Below are positions 34,957 to 42,730 of a stretch of 42,730 nt of DNA, in pieces; the first letter of the stretch is position 1, and each line of letters begins with the position of its first letter. The notes under the pieces are model-generated. The model saw nothing but the letters and a program-made list of their open reading frames with translations. It did not search any database and was not told the DNA's origin. This DNA is from [Clostridium] methylpentosum DSM 5476 (lineage in GTDB: Bacteria; Bacillota; Clostridia; Oscillospirales; Ruminococcaceae). The translations under genes and the position numbers were made by a program. Location: the NCBI GenBank assembly GCA_000158655.1, contig EQ973338.1:309790-352519 (forward strand). The letters run 5' to 3'.

Positions 34957-36915
34957 ATGAAGAAAAAGTCTGTTTGGAGTATACGGGCGTTGATGATTGT
35001 GTTGATCGCGTTGTGCGTCGGCCTGTCGGCGATGCTCTGGTTTGCGGACCGGACACTTTTTTGGATTGCCGCGCCTTTTGTTTTGTTCGCCGTTCTCCCG
35101 TCGGCGGTGCTCATCAGTACATTTAAAAAGCAGCTTCGCCAGTTGCTGCACCGACTTTCCCTCGAGTTCGGGACGCCCAAAAGCAACGCGCTCTACCACT
35201 TTCCTCTTCCGGTTGTGGTGTGTGACTTTGACGGCAAGATGTTGTGGTACAACGACTTGTTCCAGAGGATGGTCGTGGACAACGAGGAGATGATAGGATT
35301 CAACTTTGAACAGCTCTCGGGTCACCACCTAGACGACTTCCTTGAGGAAAACGGAGTGCAGCTCACCTACCGTGACAAAGGCTACTGCGTTTACGGCTCC
35401 CAGTCCGAGGAGGACGAGGGCGGGCTGTACACCCTCTATTTCTGCGAAAACACCGAACTTGTCCGCACGGCGGAGGAGTATCAGCTCTCCCGCCCATCGG
35501 TGCTGCTGGTGATGATTGACAACTACGAAGAGGTGTTCGAGGGGAAAAAGGAGAGCGCAAAATCCTCGATTCTCGGGTCAATCGACGAGGCGATCGAGGA
35601 GTTTATGGGCAAGACGACAGGTTTCTTCAAACGCCTCAACCACGATCGGTTTGTCATTGTCATCGAGCAGCGGCATTTGCAGCAGATCATTGCCAGCCGC
35701 TTTTACATACTCGATAAGGTCCGGGAGCTCCTGAAAGAGGACCGCACCCCGGTCACCCTCTCGATCGGCGTCGGAAGCGGCGGAAAAACCCTTGCCGAAA
35801 GCGAGGCATACGCCCGTCAGGCGCTCGACATGGCGCTCGGACGGGGCGGAGACCAGGCGGCGGTCAAGACCCCCAATGGATTTGACTTTTACGGCGGCGT
35901 CTCCAAAGGGGTAGAAAAGCGCACCAAGGTCAAAACCCGTATCATCGCGACCGCGCTCAAGGAGTTTATCGACCAGAGCGAAAACGTGATCGTCATGGGG
36001 CATCGGTTCGGCGACCTCGACTGTATGGGCAGCGCGATCGGGCTCGCCCGGGCGATCCGCAAGCTGGGAAAAAACTGCTTTATCGCGGTGGATTACAAAA
36101 AGAACCTCGCGACTGCGCTCATCGACCGGGTGATCGAAGCGGGACACGACGATCTGTTTATCCATCCAGTTGATGCGCTTGATATTATAACTCCCCGTAC
36201 ATTGTTGATCATCACCGACACCCACAACCCCGATCTGCTCGAATCCCCCGGCATCTATGAAAAGTGCAGCAATGTGGTGGTGATCGACCACCACCGCAAA
36301 ATGGTCAACTACATTGACCGCGCGGTGATTTTTTACCACGAGCCCTACTCCTCCTCGGCTTCTGAGATGGTGAGTGAGCTCGTCCAGTACCTCGGCGACT
36401 TCAAGCTTGGCTCCCTGGAGGCGGAGGCGCTGCTCGCGGGGATTATGCTCGACACCAAAAACTTTGTCATCAAGGCGGGAGTGCGAACCTTTGAGGCGGC
36501 GGCCTACCTCAAGGGGTTGGGCGCGGACACCGTTTCGGTGCGCAAGCTCTTTTCCAACTCGATTGATTCCTATCAGCGCAAGACCCGGATTGTGTCGGGC
36601 GCCGAGACTTACCGCAACTGCGCGATCGCCATGGGGGATTTCCAGTGCGAGGACATCCGCATTGTCGCGCCCCAGGCGGCAGATGAACTGCTCGGCATCT
36701 CGAATGTGGACGCATCGTTCGTCCTCTACCGGACCGGGACCACCGCCAACATCACCGCCCGTTCCCTCGGCGCGATCAACGCACAGGTGGTCATGGAAAT
36801 GCTCGGAGGCGGCGGTCACCAGACCATGGCCGCAACACAACTTGAAAACACCAACCTCGAGAAAGCGAGGCAGATGCTGCTCGAGGCAATTGATAAATAT
36901 CTCACCCAAAGCTAA
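34957..36915 (+). CDS. gdpP: GdpP-like c-di-AMP phosphodiesterase (DHH/DHHA1)
   Basis: GdpP hydrolyses the second messenger c-di-AMP and so tunes turgor, potassium and cell-wall control. The 652 residues have two N-terminal membrane helices (to about residue 53) and a PAS-like domain ([23 protein letters not shown]). A degenerate GGDEF domain follows (residues about 180-310). The DHH domain has [25 protein letters not shown] and VVIDHHRKM, and DHHA1 has [12 protein letters not shown]. All catalytic Asp/His motifs are intact. The ATG at 34957 has GAGG upstream. It precedes rplI and dnaB, as yybT-rplI-dnaC do in Bacillus subtilis. Confidence 0.95.
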   Translation: MKKKSVWSIRALMIVLIALCVGLSAMLWFADRTLFWIAAPFVLFAVLPSAVLISTFKKQLRQLLHRLSLEFGTPKSNALYHFPLPVVVCDFDGKMLWYNDLFQRMVVDNEEMIGFNFEQLSGHHLDDFLEENGVQLTYRDKGYCVYGSQSEEDEGGLYTLYFCENTELVRTAEEYQLSRPSVLLVMIDNYEEVFEGKKESAKSSILGSIDEAIEEFMGKTTGFFKRLNHDRFVIVIEQRHLQQIIASRFYILDKVRELLKEDRTPVTLSIGVGSGGKTLAESEAYARQALDMALGRGGDQAAVKTPNGFDFYGGVSKGVEKRTKVKTRIIATALKEFIDQSENVIVMGHRFGDLDCMGSAIGLARAIRKLGKNCFIAVDYKKNLATALIDRVIEAGHDDLFIHPVDALDIITPRTLLIITDTHNPDLLESPGIYEKCSNVVVIDHHRKMVNYIDRAVIFYHEPYSSSASEMVSELVQYLGDFKLGSLEAEALLAGIMLDTKNFVIKAGVRTFEAAAYLKGLGADTVSVRKLFSNSIDSYQRKTRIVSGAETYRNCAIAMGDFQCEDIRIVAPQAADELLGISNVDASFVLYRTGTTANITARSLGAINAQVVMEMLGGGGHQTMAATQLENTNLEKARQMLLEAIDKYLTQS

Positions 36916-36928
36916 GGAGGAAAGCAAC

Positions 36929-37372
36929 ATGAAAGTAATTTTATTGCAGGACGTCAAAGGTTCAGGTAAGGCGGGAGATCTCGTCAATGTCAGCGACGGT
37001 TACGCACGTAACTTCCTGTTCAAAAAAGGGCTTGCCAAAGAGGCGACTGCCCAAGCGATGACTGAGAAAAAGAACCGCGATGAAGCGGCTGCCTTCCACA
37101 AACAGCAGGAGATTGACAAGGCCAAAGAATTCGCGGCCCTGCTCAAGGACAAGACCGTTAAGATCTCCGCAAAGGCAGGGTCTGCGGGGCGGCTGTTTGG
37201 TTCGGTCACCGCAAAGGAAGTGTCTGCCATGATCAAGCGGGACTACAACATGGACATCGATAAACGCAAGATTTCAATGGACGATATCAAAACCTTTGGC
37301 ACTTACAACGTGGAGATCAAGCTGATCGCAGGGGTCACCACCACAATGAAACTACAGGTTGTCGAAGCGTAA
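36929..37372 (+). CDS. rplI: 50S ribosomal protein bL9
   Basis: Ribosomal protein bL9 of 147 residues. [36 protein letters not shown] is the canonical N-terminal globular domain. A long connecting helix follows ([27 protein letters not shown]), and then the C-terminal domain with [12 protein letters not shown] and [15 protein letters not shown]. The ATG at 36929 has AAGGAGG 8 nt upstream, 13 nt after the gdpP stop. An in-frame open stretch upstream is only antisense-free gdpP sequence in another frame. Confidence 0.97.
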   Translation: MKVILLQDVKGSGKAGDLVNVSDGYARNFLFKKGLAKEATAQAMTEKKNRDEAAAFHKQQEIDKAKEFAALLKDKTVKISAKAGSAGRLFGSVTAKEVSAMIKRDYNMDIDKRKISMDDIKTFGTYNVEIKLIAGVTTTMKLQVVEA

Positions 37373-37396
37373 ATAGAGTGTTTGAGGAATCGCAAA

Positions 37397-37427
37397 ACCA
37401 AAAAGCGCAGGTCGCTTTTTGGTTTTT
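37397..37427 (+). terminator. Intrinsic terminator between rplI and dnaB
   Basis: An 11-bp perfect stem ACCAAAAAGCG / CGCTTTTTGGT has a 5-nt loop and is followed by TTTT. It lies 25 nt after rplI and 40 nt before dnaB. It could separate the two halves of the cluster or act as an attenuator with partial readthrough, because no clear dnaB promoter is seen. Confidence 0.8.
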
Positions 37428-37466
37428 GTCGACTCCGGAGAGTTTTTGATGGAGGAGAGAACCCGT

Positions 37467-38804
37467 ATGGCTTTAGAACCCAACCTGGAGCTCGAGCAGC
37501 TCCCCTACAACCTTGAGGCGGAACAGTCGGTGCTCGGCGGCCTCCTGCTCGACCCGAGTTACATGGCCGAAGCGCTCAAATACGTGAGCGCAGCGAGTTT
37601 TTACCGGGAGCAGCACCAGCAGATTTTTTCGGTGATCGCCCGGATGTACACCTCTGGCCAGCCGATTGACTTTGTCACCGTGTACGATGCGGTGGTTGTC
37701 GAACAGGTATTTGACACCCCGGAGAACGCGAAGGTCTATCTCGGCAGGTTGATGGAGATCATTCCATCCGTCGCAAACCTCGATGTATACTGCAAGATCG
37801 TACAGGAAAAATATTATGTGCGATCCCTCATCACCGCGGCGCGGGAGATCATCTCCATCGCCACCGAGAGCGGCGCGGACGCTCAGACGATTCTCGACAC
37901 TGCGGAGCAGAAGATCTATGAAATCCGTCAGGGTCGGGTTTCATCCAGCTTAGTGCCGATCAACGAGGTCATCAACCGGGAGTTTGACCACCTCGACAAA
38001 CTCGCAACAGGAGAACAGAAGGCGGGGATTTCCTCCGGCTTCTCCGGCCTTGATACCATCCTGACCGGCCTTAATCCCTCCGACCTCATCCTCATCGCGG
38101 CGCGTCCCGCGATGGGCAAGACGAGTTTTGCCCTCAACATCGCGGTCAACGCCGCCAAGCGCAGCAAACGGCAGGTCGCAATCTTTTCCCTCGAGATGTC
38201 GAGCCAACAACTCGTCGAGCGGATGCTTGCGTCCGAGTGCCGCATCACCAGCACCAAGCTGCACGTGGGGGAGCTCGCGCAGGAGGAGTGGGCGCTGCTC
38301 GCCTCGGGTGCGCAGGAACTCAGCGAAACCCAGATCTACCTCGACGATACCCCCAACATCAACATCGCCGAGATGAAATCCAAGCTGCGCCGTCTCCCCA
38401 ATCTGGGGCTTGTAGTCATCGACTACCTCCAGCTGATGACGACGGGCCGAAAAGATGGAAACCGGGTGCAGGAGATTTCAGAAATCACCCGAAACCTCAA
38501 AATCATGGCAAAAGAGCTCGACGTCCCGGTCATCTCTCTGTCTCAGCTCTCCCGCGGGCCGGAGTCGCGGCAGGACCATCGCCCCATGCTCGCCGATCTG
38601 CGCGAATCGGGTTCTATCGAGCAGGACGCGGACATCGTCATGTTTTTGTACCGGGATGAATATTATAATCCCGAGGAGGGAAAAGCGGGCATTGCCGAGT
38701 GCATTGTCGCCAAAAACCGCCACGGCGAGGTGGGAACCATAGAGCTCGGCTGGAACGGCCAGTTCACCCGGTTCTCCGGACTCGACACTACCCACTATGA
38801 ATAG
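37467..38804 (+). CDS. dnaB: Replicative DNA helicase DnaB
   Basis: DnaB (called DnaC in Bacillus) is the hexameric helicase at the replication fork. The 445 residues comprise an N-terminal domain (LPYNLEAEQSVLGGLLLDP), a linker helix, and a RecA-like motor. The motor has ARPAMGKTSFALNIA (Walker A), VVIDYLQLM (Walker B), SQLSRGPESRQDHRPMLADLRESGSIEQDAD and MFLYRDEYY. The ATG at 37467 has AGGAG 9 nt upstream. The ATG at 37449 would add six residues and cannot be excluded. Starts further upstream fall within the terminator. Its stop overlaps the tilS start. Confidence 0.96.
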   Translation: MALEPNLELEQLPYNLEAEQSVLGGLLLDPSYMAEALKYVSAASFYREQHQQIFSVIARMYTSGQPIDFVTVYDAVVVEQVFDTPENAKVYLGRLMEIIPSVANLDVYCKIVQEKYYVRSLITAAREIISIATESGADAQTILDTAEQKIYEIRQGRVSSSLVPINEVINREFDHLDKLATGEQKAGISSGFSGLDTILTGLNPSDLILIAARPAMGKTSFALNIAVNAAKRSKRQVAIFSLEMSSQQLVERMLASECRITSTKLHVGELAQEEWALLASGAQELSETQIYLDDTPNINIAEMKSKLRRLPNLGLVVIDYLQLMTTGRKDGNRVQEISEITRNLKIMAKELDVPVISLSQLSRGPESRQDHRPMLADLRESGSIEQDADIVMFLYRDEYYNPEEGKAGIAECIVAKNRHGEVGTIELGWNGQFTRFSGLDTTHYE

Positions 38805-40134
38805 CATTCAGATCCACGTCTCCTCGTTGTTTTCCGAGGGAGACCGAATTGTTGTCGGGGTGTCGGGGGGAGCCGACTCGATGGCACTGCTTCACGCGCT
38901 GCGCCACTGCGGGAAACCCTTACACCTGGTGGCGGCCCATCTCAACCACTGTCTGCGGGGGGAGGAGAGCGAGCGGGACGAGCAGTTCGTCGTAGGCTAC
39001 TGCAAGGAACACGGCATCCCCTGTGAAATCCGCCAGATCGACGTGGCAGCCGCAGCAAAGAAAAGCGGGCAGTCGCTCGAGCTCTGTGGTCGGGAGCTGC
39101 GTTACGCCTTTTTTGAGGAGCTGTGCGGGGAGCAGGGATTTATCGCGACCGCGCACACCCTTTCCGACCGGGCGGAGACGCTGCTTTTCAACCTCGCGCG
39201 GGGCAGCTCCCCTGCGGGGCTGTGCTCCATTCCCGCGCAGAGAGGGCGGATTGTGCGTCCCCTCTCCCCATTCACCCGCGGTGAAATTGAAGCATATTGT
39301 AAAGAGTATCGAATTCCTTACCAGATTGACAGCAGCAACCTGTCGGACGACTACGCCCGCAACCGGATCCGGCGCCATGCCGTTCCTGCACTTGTGTCGG
39401 TCAACTGCAGGTTCGAGCGCCATGCAGCAGCGTTGATGGACAGCCTTGCACAGGACCAGAACTACCTCGAGCAGCAGGCAAGCGCCGCCTATGAGCGGGC
39501 GGAGCGGGACGGTAGACTGGACGCCCGGCAGGTCGCCCGGCTGCACCCGGCGATTCAGGGCCGAGTGCTCCGCCTCTTTTTGGAGTCCCATCAAATCGAG
39601 GTCAGCGCCGCGCTGGTTGCACGGCTTGTCCAGCTGTGTCGCGACGGCGCAGGGCGGCAGAGCGTCCCCGGAAACCGCCTTGTGCAGCTGCGCAAGGGCT
39701 TTCTTGAGATTGTCGTGCCACTTGACCGGCCGCCCTATTTCGAGTACCTCTGGGATCATTCCGAACAGTGCGACCTCGGCGGTTTTCGGATAATTTATTG
39801 CAATCGTCAAAAATACAAGATGTTTACAAAAGTTTATAAAAATTTCTTTATTTACATTTTGGATTATGATAGAATATTTGGTAACGTTAAAATCAGACAG
39901 CGATTGCCACAGGACTGCCTCTCCCTCCCCCGTCGCGGCACAAAGTCACTCAAGAAATGGTACAACGAGTGCGGCGTGCCTGAGCAGAAACGGTGGGAAC
40001 TCGGAGTGTTCTGCGACGATGAGGGAGTACTCGGCGCCGAGGGCATCGGGGTCGATCGCAGGGCTGCGGCAGGTGAACAGACCCAGCACTATCTTTTGAT
40101 ACTGAGATTTGGAGAGCGGCACGATGAAGGATGA
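38797..40134 (+). CDS. tilS: tRNA(Ile)-lysidine synthase TilS
   Basis: TilS attaches lysine to C34 of tRNA-Ile(CAU), so that it reads AUA codons. The 445 residues contain the N-type PP-loop SGGADS (23-28), [28 protein letters not shown] and the RNRIRR tRNA-contact motif. The C-terminal substrate-binding domains end with [27 protein letters not shown]. Codons 332-362 are locally AT-rich compared with the rest, but the frame is intact. The ATG overlaps the dnaB stop by 8 nt, and the end overlaps hpt by 11 nt. Confidence 0.95.
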   Translation: MNSIQIHVSSLFSEGDRIVVGVSGGADSMALLHALRHCGKPLHLVAAHLNHCLRGEESERDEQFVVGYCKEHGIPCEIRQIDVAAAAKKSGQSLELCGRELRYAFFEELCGEQGFIATAHTLSDRAETLLFNLARGSSPAGLCSIPAQRGRIVRPLSPFTRGEIEAYCKEYRIPYQIDSSNLSDDYARNRIRRHAVPALVSVNCRFERHAAALMDSLAQDQNYLEQQASAAYERAERDGRLDARQVARLHPAIQGRVLRLFLESHQIEVSAALVARLVQLCRDGAGRQSVPGNRLVQLRKGFLEIVVPLDRPPYFEYLWDHSEQCDLGGFRIIYCNRQKYKMFTKVYKNFFIYILDYDRIFGNVKIRQRLPQDCLSLPRRGTKSLKKWYNECGVPEQKRWELGVFCDDEGVLGAEGIGVDRRAAAGEQTQHYLLILRFGERHDEG

Positions 40135-40663
40135 TATTCAAAACATTTTAATATCGGAACAGGAAATTCGGGAGAAGGTGACGGAATTGGGCCGCCAGAT
40201 CAGCGAGGATTACAAGGGAAAGAACTTGATGCTCGTCAGCGTCCTCAAGGGTTCGGTTGTCTTTATGGCCGACCTGATGCGGGCGATCACCATCCCCTGC
40301 CAGATCGATTTTATGTGTGTCTCAAGCTACGGCTCATCGTCTAAGAGCTCGGGCGTGGTCAAAATCGTCAAGGATATTGACGACCACCTCGGGGGCAAGG
40401 AGCTGCTCATCGTCGAGGATATCCTCGACAGCGGCGTCACCCTCGAATACATTTCGGGCGTATTGCGCGGCAAGGGCGCAAATTCGATCCGCATCGCCAC
40501 CCTGCTCGACAAGCCGGAGCGCAGGAAGGCAAATGTCACTGCCAGTTACCGTGGCTTCATCGTCCCCAACGAGTTTGTGGTGGGCTATGGTTTGGATTAC
40601 AACGAACAATACAGAAATCTACCCTACATCGGGGTGTTAAAGCCGGAGGTTTACGGCGGATAG
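40124..40663 (+). CDS. hpt: Hypoxanthine phosphoribosyltransferase
   Basis: Hpt salvages hypoxanthine and guanine to IMP and GMP using PRPP. Of its 179 residues, [20 protein letters not shown] is the substrate loop region and [13 protein letters not shown] is the flexible loop. [17 protein letters not shown] is the PRPP-binding motif, and [28 protein letters not shown] is the C-terminal signature. The ATG at 40124 has GGAG about 9 nt upstream and overlaps tilS. The tilS-hpt-ftsH order is conserved in Firmicutes. Confidence 0.97.
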   Translation: MKDDIQNILISEQEIREKVTELGRQISEDYKGKNLMLVSVLKGSVVFMADLMRAITIPCQIDFMCVSSYGSSSKSSGVVKIVKDIDDHLGGKELLIVEDILDSGVTLEYISGVLRGKGANSIRIATLLDKPERRKANVTASYRGFIVPNEFVVGYGLDYNEQYRNLPYIGVLKPEVYGG

Positions 40664-40711
40664 CCGTCTCCCGCAGGCCCTGAGTCAGACAACTTGAAAG
40701 GAGATGAAACT

Positions 40712-42682
40712 TTGGGAAACAAAGGCAGCAAAAGTTATCTGGTGCCGGTGATCGTCATCGTGGTGATGGCGTTTATCGGAATCTGGATGTTTACGAATAT
40801 GGGAACCCCCCCAAGCAACCTCAAGTATTACGAGGTCGTCAGCTATTTCCAGAAGAATGAAGTCAAGGAGGCCAAGCTCGACCTCGGTAGCGGCAAACTC
40901 GAGATGGTCCTCAAATCGGATGAAAACAAAAAGATCACCTACAAGGTGCCGAGCGTCAACCTGTTTGTCACTGCGGTGGACGATATGGTGCTTGAGCAGA
41001 TGAAGGCGGATCCCGACGCGGAGATTGTCCAGCTCGATTACAAGCCAGCCTCGGACAACTCCTGGCTTCTCCAGATGATCCCCTCGCTGCTCGCGATTGG
41101 GTTTGTAATTGTGCTGTTTATCTTTATGATGAAACAGAGTGCGGGCGGCGCAGGCAAAATGGGCCAGTTCGGCAAGGCCAATCTCAAAAACAGCATGGAA
41201 AAAGGGCGCAAGACCACCTTTGACGAGGTGGCGGGCGCTGAAGAGGAAAAGGCGGAGCTCGCCGAGATCGTCGAGTTCCTCAAGGATCCCCGCAAATTCA
41301 ACGAGATCGGGGCGCGCATTCCAAAGGGCGTGCTGCTCATCGGCCCCCCCGGTACTGGTAAAACACTGCTCGCCCGCGCAGTCGCAGGCGAAGCGGGCGT
41401 GCCGTTTTTCTCGATTTCGGGTTCCGACTTTGTTGAGATGTACGTCGGCGTTGGCGCTTCCCGTGTGCGCGATCTGTTTGAACAGGCCAAGAAAAACGCC
41501 CCTGCTATCATCTTCATCGATGAGATCGACGCAGTCGGGCGGCAGCGCGGCGCAGGCCTTGGCGGCGGGCACGACGAGCGGGAGCAGACCCTCAATCAGC
41601 TGCTTGTCGAGATGGACGGATTCGGCGCCAATGAAGGCATTATCATCATCGCGGCGACCAACCGCCGCGACATCCTTGACCCGGCGCTGCTGCGCGCAGG
41701 GCGGTTTGACCGTCAGGTGATTGTCGGCTATCCGGACGTCAAAGGGCGCGAGGAGATCCTCAAGGTGCACTCCCGCAACAAGCCGCTCGGCTTTGATGTG
41801 GATCTGAGCGTGATTGCTAAATCCACCGTCGGTTTCACCGGCGCGGATCTTGAAAACCTCATGAACGAGGCTGCGCTTCTCGCAGCACGCAAAAACCACA
41901 AGGCGATCACCCTCCCCGACATCGAGGAGGCGACGATTAAGGTCATCGCGGGCCCTGAAAAGAAATCCCGCATGATCAACGACAAGGAAAAACGGCTCAC
42001 TGCCTACCACGAGGCGGGGCATGCGGTCACCACCTACCATTGTCCGACCCAAGACCCGGTGCACCAGATTTCGATCATCCCCCGCGGCATGGCGGGCGGC
42101 TACACCATGTCCCTGCCGGAGCAGGACAGCAGCTATGTGCTCAAACAGCATATGGAGGAAGAACTGGTCACCCTGCTCGGCGGACGGGTCGCGGAGGGGC
42201 TTGTGCTCGGGGATATCTCAACGGGTGCATCCAACGACATTGAGCGCGCGACAGACATTGCCCGCAAGATGGTCACCAAATACGGTTTCAGTCCAAAACT
42301 CGGTCCGATTGTCTACGGCGAGAGCGACCACGAGGTGTTCCTCGGCCGCGACTTCAACAACTCCCGCAACTACTCCGAGACGGTTGCCTCGGAGATCGAC
42401 GAGGAGATCCGCAAGATTGTGGATGTTGCGTATGAACGGTGTCACGAAATCCTCAAGCAGCACATGGATCAGCTCCATCTCGTTGCCCAGTACCTGATTC
42501 GCAAGGAAAAGGTGGACGGCAAGGTGTTCCTCCAGCTGATGAAGGGGGAGATCACGATGGCAGACATCCAGGCAATGGATGAGGAAGGCACGCCGTCGGC
42601 GGCAAAACTGCCTGCAGAAGGTGTGTCTGACGCTCCACTTGAGATCAACGCAGACAAATCGAGTGAATACCCTGAGGTATAG
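40712..42682 (+). CDS. ftsH: ATP-dependent zinc metalloprotease FtsH
   Basis: FtsH is a hexameric membrane AAA+ protease that removes misfolded membrane proteins and regulatory factors. The 656 residues have a first membrane helix ([19 protein letters not shown]), an extracytoplasmic domain (to about 115) and a second helix ([18 protein letters not shown]). Walker A is GPPGTGKT (from 211), Walker B is IIFIDEID, and [21 protein letters not shown] is the second region of homology. The zinc site HEAGH is at 433-437. A TTG at 40712 is chosen because AAAGGAG is 8 nt upstream and the next residues GNKGS precede the helix as usual. A terminator follows at 42697. Confidence 0.97.
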   Translation: MGNKGSKSYLVPVIVIVVMAFIGIWMFTNMGTPPSNLKYYEVVSYFQKNEVKEAKLDLGSGKLEMVLKSDENKKITYKVPSVNLFVTAVDDMVLEQMKADPDAEIVQLDYKPASDNSWLLQMIPSLLAIGFVIVLFIFMMKQSAGGAGKMGQFGKANLKNSMEKGRKTTFDEVAGAEEEKAELAEIVEFLKDPRKFNEIGARIPKGVLLIGPPGTGKTLLARAVAGEAGVPFFSISGSDFVEMYVGVGASRVRDLFEQAKKNAPAIIFIDEIDAVGRQRGAGLGGGHDEREQTLNQLLVEMDGFGANEGIIIIAATNRRDILDPALLRAGRFDRQVIVGYPDVKGREEILKVHSRNKPLGFDVDLSVIAKSTVGFTGADLENLMNEAALLAARKNHKAITLPDIEEATIKVIAGPEKKSRMINDKEKRLTAYHEAGHAVTTYHCPTQDPVHQISIIPRGMAGGYTMSLPEQDSSYVLKQHMEEELVTLLGGRVAEGLVLGDISTGASNDIERATDIARKMVTKYGFSPKLGPIVYGESDHEVFLGRDFNNSRNYSETVASEIDEEIRKIVDVAYERCHEILKQHMDQLHLVAQYLIRKEKVDGKVFLQLMKGEITMADIQAMDEEGTPSAAKLPAEGVSDAPLEINADKSSEYPEV

Positions 42683-42696
42683 TGATTAAAATACAG

Positions 42697-42730
42697 GAGC
42701 GGCCGTCCCATTGAGGGCGACCGCTCTTTC
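42697..42730 (+). terminator. Terminator behind ftsH (cut by the window end)
   Basis: GAGCGG / CCGCTC arms with an inner CG and CCC/GGG helix, interrupted by one mismatch and one bulge, are followed by TTTC at the window end. It lies 15 nt after the ftsH stop. Confidence 0.7.

Noticed and set aside
37419-37466. Upstream starts for dnaB
   Set aside because: The first start falls inside the rplI terminator; the N-terminus from 37467 fits the family and has an AGGAG site.

Overview
The window looks like the chromosome of a Gram-positive, low-oxygen Clostridia member, most likely in the Oscillospirales/Ruminococcaceae. The evidence is an HrcA/CIRCE heat-shock operon, a GdpP-type c-di-AMP phosphodiesterase next to rplI and dnaB, tilS-hpt-ftsH, RNase J, an LtaS-like sulfatase, a yjdF-type leader, strong AGGAGG ribosome-binding sites and moderately high GC. 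Nearly all genes are housekeeping. Much of the novelty lies in intergenic RNA-like structures and palindromic repeats.

Layout. 1-5050 (minus strand): the N-terminal part of a secreted FIVAR-repeat protein, then rsmI and a tRNA1(Val)-type adenine methyltransferase (overlapping ATGA), then typA. 5251-9225 (plus): an LtaS-like sulfatase with a 43-codon gene behind it, an alpha/beta hydrolase, and yjdF behind a riboswitch-like leader that can hide its ribosome-binding site. 9602-12172 (minus): azlC-azlD-nnr operon. 12259-12858: a decayed azlC fragment between two copies of a multi-hairpin repeat. 12954-13666 (plus): a ribbon-helix-helix protein overlapping a SLOG/YpsA-like protein. 13870-14544 (minus): a membrane protein gene split by one in-frame TAG. 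14636-19571 (minus): hrcA-grpE-dnaK-dnaJ under a perfect CIRCE operator. 19572-21008: decayed IS200-type tnpA and gene-free sequence. 21009-23955 (minus): tex overlapping a lipase-like gene. 24080-28356 (minus): ABC ATPase, ABC-2 permease, GldG-like and DUF4340 operon. 28705-29982 (minus): DUF1015. 30204-32510 (plus): sugar nucleotidyltransferase fused to a degenerate phosphohexomutase. 32827-42682 (plus): RNase J, then gdpP-rplI-dnaB-tilS-hpt-ftsH.

Working together: RsmI, the tRNA methyltransferase, TypA, bL9 and TilS serve ribosome and tRNA maturation. HrcA represses the GrpE-DnaK-DnaJ chaperones. FtsH is the membrane protein quality-control protease. GdpP and the LtaS-like enzyme touch c-di-AMP and envelope homeostasis.

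The most interesting item is a pair of about 172-bp elements at 28395-28568 and 34741-34912. Each folds into five successive hairpins, with paired base changes that keep the stems. Both are oriented along transcription and sit in front of an operon. No prophage, CRISPR array, tRNA or rRNA was seen. Functional assignments rest on motif recognition by eye; no database search was run.
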